From the NCBI GenBank assembly GCA_015698045.1, contig BLAL01000218.1, forward strand, positions 806,001 through 870,000: a stretch of 64,000 nucleotides of DNA, read 5' to 3'. Within the stretch, counting starts at the first letter, position 1. Each line of letters starts with the position of its first letter. Below are positions 56,797 to 64,000 of this stretch, piece after piece. The position numbers and the translations under genes were made by a program. Source of the stretch: Rhizophagus clarus. Its lineage: Eukaryota; Glomeromycota; Glomeromycetes; Glomerales; Glomeraceae. The notes beneath the pieces are model-generated. The model was not told where the DNA came from. It ran no database searches and saw only the letters and a list, made by a program, of their open reading frames with translations.

Positions 56797-59089
56797 CTAG
56801 ATAATATAAAAAAGTAATTAATTTAGTATCAATCGGGGAAAAAGAATAAAAATTAAAAAATAGGGGAACAGACTGGTGTGAAATCTATATAAAAATATTT
56901 TTTTGCTTACTAATCGGATTATTTTTTATCTTATTATTCCATCTGTTCTAAGGAAAAATTTTAAAAGTAAGAACATTTCAGATTCAAAAAGTTCAGGAAT
57001 CTCGATCATCATCGCATTCTCACCTACCTCTTAGAATTATCGTCACATTATTATTCCTGAATGCTTTAAAATTAATTTTAACAAACTTTAATAAAGATAT
57101 AATGGACGACATTTTTTTTTGCTAATATCCAAGTTTATCAAATTAATCGTCATGCGAACCCATTTCAATCATAGGTCACAAAATTTTATTAACCCTCTAC
57201 AGTTAGAACAGGTCTCGGCTGAAGTCTTGCTTACAAATTAAATTGGTCAAGTCCGATTCGCAAAAAAAATTTTTTGGAATATTTCCCGTACGACGCTAAA
57301 AAGCCAAAGGGCTATATAATTTTTTTGGAATAATGGAAAAAAATAACGAATGACTTTTCCTACTAATTATGAACGATGCTAATATTGTTATTTTAAAATG
57401 TATAATCTGGGTTATGTTACAACCTAACTACGCTATCCAAAGATTTAGAGCTATTTTAGACTGATTGTATTATATATATGATTCATTTATTTTATTTTTG
57501 ACAAAGTAGATTGAATGGATTTAATACTAATTGCTTTAAAAAAAAAAGAGAGAGAGAGAGAGAAACAAATTATAATTAATTATTTAGAAGTTCATCATTA
57601 AAAGATCCAAAGATCATAAAAAACTATTTTTTTCAAGAAGTTAAACTATGAAATTTTTTAATTTTTTTTTTTAAAAAAAGGGTGTTTGTCAAATTTCTAC
57701 TTTCTATTAAGATAAACATCATTGCATTGCTGTTAGTTACCGAACATTTTATAATTTTATTGCGAAATTATTATAAAGATTCTATCGAATTCTTAATAAT
57801 CCATGAAAGGTTAATCTATTATAATACATCAAACGATTCCATCTATGTTGTCACAATTAGAGTATCGATCATTATTTCTACAGTTTGGACAATTAAGAAA
57901 AATTTTTTTTTTTAAATTTAGTAATGTATTTTTCAGATAGTGTATCAAAAAAACATGCATATAAATTACAATATAATGTTTGCGAATATGTGAAATTTAC
58001 TTGTACTTGTTTATACTTATTTGTGCTTGATTCGGTTTTTGTTCGGTATAAATATTTCCATTTTAAAATAGTTTATACAAAATTATGCATGCATACTTCA
58101 AGTTATTACAATTTTGTTACGTGTTCTCGGTGAGTATCGACTATCGAAACCTAATTGCATCAATACAAGAATCGAAGGACAACATTAACTCAAGAGAACA
58201 GCCTTCTGTATTTTAATTGGTGGTTATAGTGTATAAATATTTTCTTCGAATATATATTTGCGTAAATATTCAGAAAATTTATGATTGTATTTCATTTGAA
58301 ATTCCTTTTTTTCAAAAGTCATTTTAAAATTATAGCATATGATTCATTTATTGGAGAGTAAAATAAGTTTGAGTCCAAGCTCTACGTCTCAAGTCCTCAA
58401 TCTTCCTGTTGAGTTCTGAAAGAATGATTTCTGTTATTAAACGTCATTTAAAGCTTGTAATTTAATGCCCAATCATTATAATTTTTTACCAGAATTAAGG
58501 GGTTTTTAATTGAGAATAAATTTTACCTCTAGTATTAAATACCAGGGTACGCTCCAATTAGCCGGAATGGTCAAAATAATGATTTGACTTAAACTGACGT
58601 TCTGCCGTAGTTGTGTCACGATATACTTTGTAATCGCAGTACATGACAAATCAAAATATTTTATTACAATGTCTAATAAACAATTATTCCGGACAGTGTT
58701 TGTATAATAAATATTAATAGTTCATTACACATATTATTTAAAATTTTAACAAAAAATATAAAAGAAATAAAACCTACAATTATTTTCAATGAAGTTCTGG
58801 AAATTGTAATTGACGAATTGGTTAATTTTATTTTTAAGGAATTAAATGAAGTAGTATATAATGATATTAAATAAACAAAAATTTTATAAACTTTATGAAA
58901 ATAAATTCCACGAGAAATTTATAATTATCTTTTATGTGATCAAATAAATAATTCAAATTCTATTTATTTATTTGGACATTTAATTATTATGGAATTGAAG
59001 TTAACATTAATCAACAAAGAGCATTTGAATCATATCAAAAAGATGTGATATTCACTATTCAAATGTGATGAATGGTGACAAATGATCAC
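56797..59089. other. Intergenic, no gene seen
   Basis: Contains a (ga)n microsatellite at 57548-57563. The plus-strand frames of 69 and 77 codons between 57682 and 58133 are A+T-driven and lack features. At 58550 an agggtacgctccaattagcc stretch might be a hAT terminal region, but no partner was proven. Confidence 0.4.
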
Positions 59090-60787
59090 CAAATTTGATC
59101 TGAGATATCGATTTCACAGTCGACAGTTGACACACTTTGAAGGATAATATTGTAATTTATTTGAAGAAAAATTAGAAATCATTAAATTGGCTGTGCAGCA
59201 AATTCCAGGAAAGGTAGCACTGACTTCAAACATGTGGACAGCCTTGAATGGTTCATCCTTCCTGAGTCTTACCATCCATTATGCAGATTCTTCTTGGAAA
59301 CTAAAAATTTCTTCTCGATATCATTATACCAATTGAAGTTTAACATAATGGATATAATATAGCGAGTGTGATAATGGAAGTTTTTTGTGAGTTCAGTTTA
59401 GCCGAGAAAACTTTAGCAATAATGACCAATAATGCGTCATCAATGATTTCATGGAGAAACTTGAAGAGAAATTTCAGAATCTAGATTTTCCCATTACTGA
59501 TGTGCCATGCATATTTTAAATCTTGCAGTCAATAAAGGTCTAAATTTAATTTGCGAATCTGTTAAGAAAGTAAGATCTTTAATGTCTTACATTAAAACTT
59601 CCCAACCAGTACGTGATTCGTTAAAAGTATTATGCAAGGTAAAGGGAATCGATTATCTAGCACCCAAATTGGACGTTAAAACAGAGTGGAACTCCACATT
59701 TTACATGTTGGAAAAGTGGAAAAGTATAGAGCCCGCTTTAAATTTACTTGCTGCCAATGATCCAAATGTTCGTCAAAAATAACTTACCAAATTCGACCAT
59801 GTCAATATTGACGTAAGTGAAATCTTCCATTTGGCATATCGTTATTAACAATTTCAAGTCATTTTGTTAGGATTAAACAATGATAATTATTTGTGCGCTT
59901 TGAAGTTCCAATTTATAAATTTTTATATTTTTATTCATGAAAAAATGATTTTAATATGTTTACAAATAAAAAGTTTTTCAATTTTATTAGAATCTAGTAA
60001 TTCATCTGCTTTCTTATACTGCAAATAAATTGCAGATGCTTACCATATTCCTATTTTCATTAGGATACTATGGTTCTTTTAAGTCCAATCAAATGTGCAA
60101 CCTATCTTCTTTCAGCTTCTAGTTATCTAACACATGGTGATGTTTGATTCATTTTTCTTTCAGAAACATTTATCTCAATATGTTAGTAGTGATGAAAGTT
60201 TTTTGCAGCGTATTACGGCAGATGCAATTTATTAAAAATTAAGTAATTATTGGCCGATTATGAGTAAATCTTCGTGAATTTCTTCATTATCAGATCCAAG
60301 GGTGAAATTCTCCGCATTTGAAAATGAAATTGAAAAAGCAAATGCGAAAAATTTGGTATTGAGTTTAACCAAATATTCTTCCTCATCATCACCATTACCT
60401 GCAGAAACTACCAGCAGAGGTGATATTATAGACACCCAAAATTTTTTTTTGAAATCTACTGTATGTAATAACACCACAACATTAAATTTAGAAAACACTA
60501 ATACATGGTTTGCATCTAGGACACTAAATAACGAAATAGAAAGGTATTTGACAACACTGTTAGAAGATCAGGTTGATCCCCTGCTCTGGTGGCAAGCTTG
60601 ATGGGAATTTTAAGTCAAATCACCTGAGATTATTTGTATATTTAAGTCATGAGTGTGACTTCAGAGCAGGCTTTCTCAGTAGCCGGAGTGCCGGACTAAT
60701 AATTTCACCATTAAGAAATAGACTGGATGCTGAAACAGCCAGAGTAACTTTATGTTTGAAAAGTTGGATTCGTGAAGCCATTTGTTA
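59090..60787 (+). pseudogene. Decayed hAT transposase
   Basis: Pieces of a hAT DNA transposase in order, in shifting frames: YRFPSRQLTHFE; LAVQQIPGKVALTSNMWTAL, NGSSFLSLTIHYADSSWKLK (the W of the RNase-H-like core region); HILNLAVNKGLNLICESVKK through LDVKTEWNSTFYMLEKW; and the C-terminal dimerisation segment DPLLWWQA, SVTSEQAFSVAG, then SPLRNRLDAETARVTLCLKS. Several stops and frameshifts. It is inactive; intact termini and an 8-bp target duplication were not found. Confidence 0.8.
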
Positions 60788-61084
60788 ATATGTCATTTTA
60801 TGATAAGTATTTTGCTAAGTCCCTGATCGAAGTTACTACATAATAATGAAACAAATAAACTTTTGAACTTTTAAATGAAAATTTTATTAAATTAATTTAT
60901 AAATTTTAATATAGATATACAGATATATCAATAAATATACATATAGCAGATAATTAACTATAGTAATGCTGCCCCAAACAGCCTATGCTCATGTGAAGGC
61001 AGGTTCTTTTATTATAATTAAATTAATTAAAAACGAAGTGGATTTAAAGGCAAAATCATGGGAACAAATTTCTTAAACATAAAT

Positions 61085-61165
61085 CAGTCTGGTCCCAATT
61101 CAGTTCGGTCCAGGCTGAGAGACCGGTCTTTTGGGACCGGACCAGACCGGACCAGACCAACCCAA
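61085..61165. mobile_element. Possible hAT terminal region
   Basis: Tandem ggaccagacc words ending aacccaaccctacta, on the other strand TAGGGTTGGGTTGGTCTGG. This resembles subterminal repeats and ends of hAT elements and lies 0.3 kb after the hAT transposase relic. No partner end or target duplication was confirmed. Confidence 0.35.
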
Positions 61166-62057
61166 CCCTACTAATTATTAATCTTCCTCTTTTACTTTTA
61201 AAAAGTTTTCCTCTGTAAGTTACATTCACTTTCTTTATAATAATGAAATAAAACTACTAATCAAACTAAAATATAATAACTTAATGTTAATAAATAAAAT
61301 ATAATAAAATAACCAGATACCAATCTCTTTTTTTATAAAAAATAAAAACCTAAGTACATCATAAAACTCATCAATAACAAAAAAACTGCAATACCAGAGA
61401 CTTCCAAATTTATCACATACTGTATATACGTTCGACAATAAATATGATCCTAAATTCAATCGCATCACCAGACGCGCACTTTACCAATTAAAATACAACA
61501 GCCTATTCACGTGATCATAAACTATTTTCCCGTTGCGTCATCCCGTTTTTTACATCCCTACCGTGGGTACTAGAAAAAAACCTACTGGCTAGTTTACTTT
61601 ATAATATCTTATAGACTGTTTGCTGCAATTGGCCAAAATTTATTAGATTAATATATTTGGTGTTGAGTTAATTTGTCCTCTCTTCCCTTGATTCTTATAA
61701 AAAATCCGGATGCTAAAAAAAAAACAATTTAAACCTATATAAAAACTAATTTGCTGATCATTTTCAAATGGATTTAACGAAAAAATTGAAAAACAATATT
61801 CAAATGCTTCAGCCAAGTTACGACTACTTAATTACTTTTAGTAATTTATGAATTAATTAAAAAATTTTCCTATGAACATGACTTTTTTGTATCTCGCTAT
61901 TGTCGCACTATAACTAGGTGCCATACATGCTGTGATTGTGCATGTGACCAACTGATCAACATAACTGCATTTTGCATAAATACTAAACCGAACAATTATA
62001 GCATTTAACGAAGAAAAGTCATCTTTTAAAGAAGAAATTTGATGTTTATAAATAGTG
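61166..62057. other. Intergenic, no gene seen
   Basis: Contains a minus-strand tRNA-like stretch near 61455-61495 that lacks paired arms (see rejected items). The end would be the promoter of the kinase gene starting near 62058. Confidence 0.4.
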
Positions 62058-64000
62058 ATGGCTCATAGCAATAATAAAGGTAAAAGCATATAACATGATT
62101 ATTTGGAATTATTCAAAAATTTTTTAAAGCAAACTTGCCAATGTAATAAATTAGTTTCAAGTAGCACCAAGGAAACTACTGAAGGTAAAACATACTAAAC
62201 TTAATTATTAAATGAAAGTTATTTGTAATAATTTAAATATTATTATATATTATACAAACATTCACATGCGATTTAAATAATTTAGCTCGTAAGTTAATGG
62301 ATTATCTCATAATTCTTATAGTTTCTATAATTTAAATAATAAAGGTTTTGTTATTATCTTGTATAACTTTAATAATTAACAATACTACAGTTGGTAAGTT
62401 TCAGTCATTTTATTTTTACTTTATTTATATACTATTAAGATGACTAAATTTTTTGTTAAATAATAATAATTACATCATAGATGGTAAGCTACGATATTTA
62501 ATTATACTATATTTATTATATACTATTCACATGTAATTCGAACTAATTATATTCTTTACTTAAATACACAATTAGATTGTAAGTATTATTTAATTTATAG
62601 CATATGCATTTGTAATAACATTTGTATCTAATTAATTAATAAATAATACTACAGGGTGTAAGTTACATGTTATATATTTCTGTTATATATATGATTTAAA
62701 CAACTGGTTTCTTTATTTATAAAATTATTTGTTAATTTATTTTAGTTGGTAAGTCGTATCTATTATTACATATTTATATAATATTTACATATAATTTAAA
62801 ATAACTAATTTCTTTATTTAAAAAATTAAATAATAATATAGTTCGTAAGTTATTTATTTAATTCTATTTTTACATATCTATATAATATTTACATATAATT
62901 TAAACTAACAAATTTCTTTATTTAAAAAATTATTTGGTAATTTATTTTAGATGGTAAGTCGTATCTATTATTACATATTTATATAATATTTGAATATAAT
63001 TTAAACTAACTAATTTCTTCATTTAAAAAATTATTTGGTAATTTATTTTAGATGGTAAGTCGTATCTATTATTACATATTTATATAATATTTGAATATAA
63101 TTTAAACTAACTAATTTCTTCATTTAAAAAATTATTTGGTAATTTATTTTAGATGGTAAGTCGTATCTATTATTACATAATTATATAATATTTACATATA
63201 ATTTAAACTAATTAATTTCTTTATTTAAAAAATTATTTAATAATATAGGGTGTAAGTTATTTATTTAATTCTATTATTACATATTTATATAAAATTTACA
63301 TATAATTTACATTAACTAATTTCTTTATTTAAAAAATTATTTAATAATATAGTTCGTAAGTTATTTATTTAATTCTATTTTTACATATTTTATATAATAT
63401 TTACATATAATTTAAACTAACTAATTTCTTTATTTAATTTAGATTCTCGTAAGTTATTATTTGTCATTATATTTATATGATATTTTTAATTAATCAAATT
63501 CAATTTTTATTTAAAAATATTATTTGTTGCTTTAGTTGGTAAGTTATAAAATTTAGACCATATACTATAAATACATTCATGTAAACTAAAATTTATATTT
63601 ATTAAATTTATTAAATTAAATTTTAGAGTAAGTCATTATATTACTTTTTAATTTTGAATTTTAATGTAAATTTAATATGTTTTAATTATTTTAATTATAT
63701 AGATTTGGAAAATGTGAAAATGCAATTTTAGATAAATTTATTGAAAAAAAAAATTTAAAATGGATTCCTTATAATCAATTTAAAAATGTTGAATATCTTG
63801 ATAAAGGAGGATTCGGTAATATATACAAGGCCAATTTGTCAAAAAGTGGTAATAGGAAAGAATTGGTTCTTAAATGTCTTGATAATTTAAATGAAAATAA
63901 TTTGAACGAAAATTTAGATGAATTTTTAAATGAAGTATAATAATATATCATTTATTTTTAATTTTATTATAAATTATTTATACTAATATATCCAATTTCA
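62058..64000 (+). CDS. Protein kinase gene with micro-exon linker, cut by the window edge
   Basis: The kinase exon (63703-63934) reads FGKCENAILDKFIEKKNLKW, IPYNQFKNVEYLDKGGFGNI, YKANLSKSGN and on to ELVLKC and ELFLNE-type sequence, ending at a gtataa donor. It holds the Gly-rich loop (KGGFGNIY) and the VAIK-type Lys (LVLK); the rest of the domain lies beyond the window. The donor position matches the first kinase intron at 27027 and 35437. Upstream is a 55-nt exon (62130-62184, QTCQCNKLVSSSTKETTE), then fifteen micro-exons (separate entry). The likely start exon, 62058-62079 (MAHSNNK), ends in phase 1, whereas the 55-nt exon is open only from phase 0. So the first junction is unresolved and the true start may differ. 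Confidence 0.6.
62185..63702 (+). repeat. Array of fifteen micro-exons (1-6 nt) and tandem intron copies
   Basis: Blocks between AG and GTAAGT (GTAAGC at the third): CTC 62286-62288, TTG 62391-62393, ATG 62481-62483, ATT 62576-62578, GGT 62655-62657, TTG 62746-62748, TTC 62842-62844, ATG 62951-62953, ATG 63052-63054, ATG 63153-63155, GGT 63249-63251, TTC 63353-63355, ATTCTC 63443-63448, TTG 63536-63538, A 63627. All start in phase 1 after the exon ending at 62184. Joined, they add ALDDWFVHDDGFHSLE and meet the kinase exon in frame. Introns between 62749 and 63442 are tandem copies of about 90-110 bp, those before the ninth and tenth blocks being almost identical. The units may be true exons, or decoy or recursive splice points. 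Confidence 0.75.

Noticed and set aside
57682-58133. Two adjacent plus-strand open frames (77 and 69 codons)
   Set aside because: A+T-driven composition, no motif, no consistent splice structure.
58550-58580. 5' end of the hAT element (cagggtacgctcc)
   Set aside because: Only AGGGT is shared with the candidate 3' end, and the flanking 8 bp do not match.
61440-61505. tRNA-like stretch on the minus strand (ttaattggtaaagtgcgcg then tctggtgatgcg)
   Set aside because: The D-arm-like part is suggestive, but no acceptor stem, proper anticodon stem or T arm can be paired. At most a decayed tRNA-derived fragment.

Overview
The window reads as nuclear DNA of a filamentous fungus, most likely an arbuscular mycorrhizal fungus of the Rhizophagus type (Glomeromycotina). 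The reasons are extreme A+T content, short GT-AG introns, large families of tyrosine-kinase-like kinases with the HKDFHSGN catalytic loop, BTB-TLDc proteins, a Crypton-type tyrosine recombinase with exons, Helitron termini, and much dead mobile DNA. No taxonomic search was possible. Only about eight loci look intact or nearly so; most of the rest is repeats, foldback elements and gene relics.

Layout. 0-9 kb: a minisatellite of short hairpins ending at a Helitron 3' terminus, other tandem repeats, a dead reading frame split by a foldback transposon, then two minus-strand arrays of short splice-site-bounded blocks (5.9-7.2 and 8.7-9.2 kb). 9.9-12.7 kb: a foldback element, a five-exon tyrosine recombinase gene (474 aa), and a Helitron helicase stub with its 3' hairpin. 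13.6-19.4 kb: three paralogous cysteine-rich membrane-anchored proteins with hypervariable linkers. 21.8-28.2 kb: a foldback transposon, kinase relics, a kinase gene with a frameshifted tail, and two MITE-like elements. 29.35-30.17 kb: a four-exon gene for a 149-aa basic protein. 31.9-44.5 kb: a BTB-BACK-TLDc cluster (one intact copy, two broken, two relics) with a kinase pseudogene inside it. 46.8-50.2 kb: a 0.27-kb direct repeat, tandem repeats and a second copy of the 21.8-kb transposon. 50.6-55.3 kb: a complete Dicer gene (six exons, 1420 aa). 56.2-60.8 kb: coding-like minus-strand exons and a dead hAT transposase. 62.06 kb to the edge: the 5' part of another kinase gene.

The most striking structure lies at 62185-63702. 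Between a 55-nt exon and the kinase exon there are fifteen tiny blocks, each preceded by AG and followed by GTAAGT or GTAAGC. Thirteen are 3 nt long, one 6 nt and one 1 nt, separated by introns of roughly 70-120 nt. Several introns are near-identical tandem copies. Joined in order, the blocks stay open, give the peptide ALDDWFVHDDGFHSLE, and enter the kinase exon in exactly the right phase because of the 1-nt block. All blocks but that one keep the phase, so any subset could be skipped without a frameshift. This looks like a tandemly amplified micro-exon array in a kinase linker and is the best candidate for an undescribed system here. Expression evidence is needed.

The genes do not form a pathway. 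The Dicer would make small RNAs, plausibly against the mobile elements that fill the window. The kinase and BTB-TLDc families are expanding by local duplication and decaying at the same time, with promoters copied along with genes.
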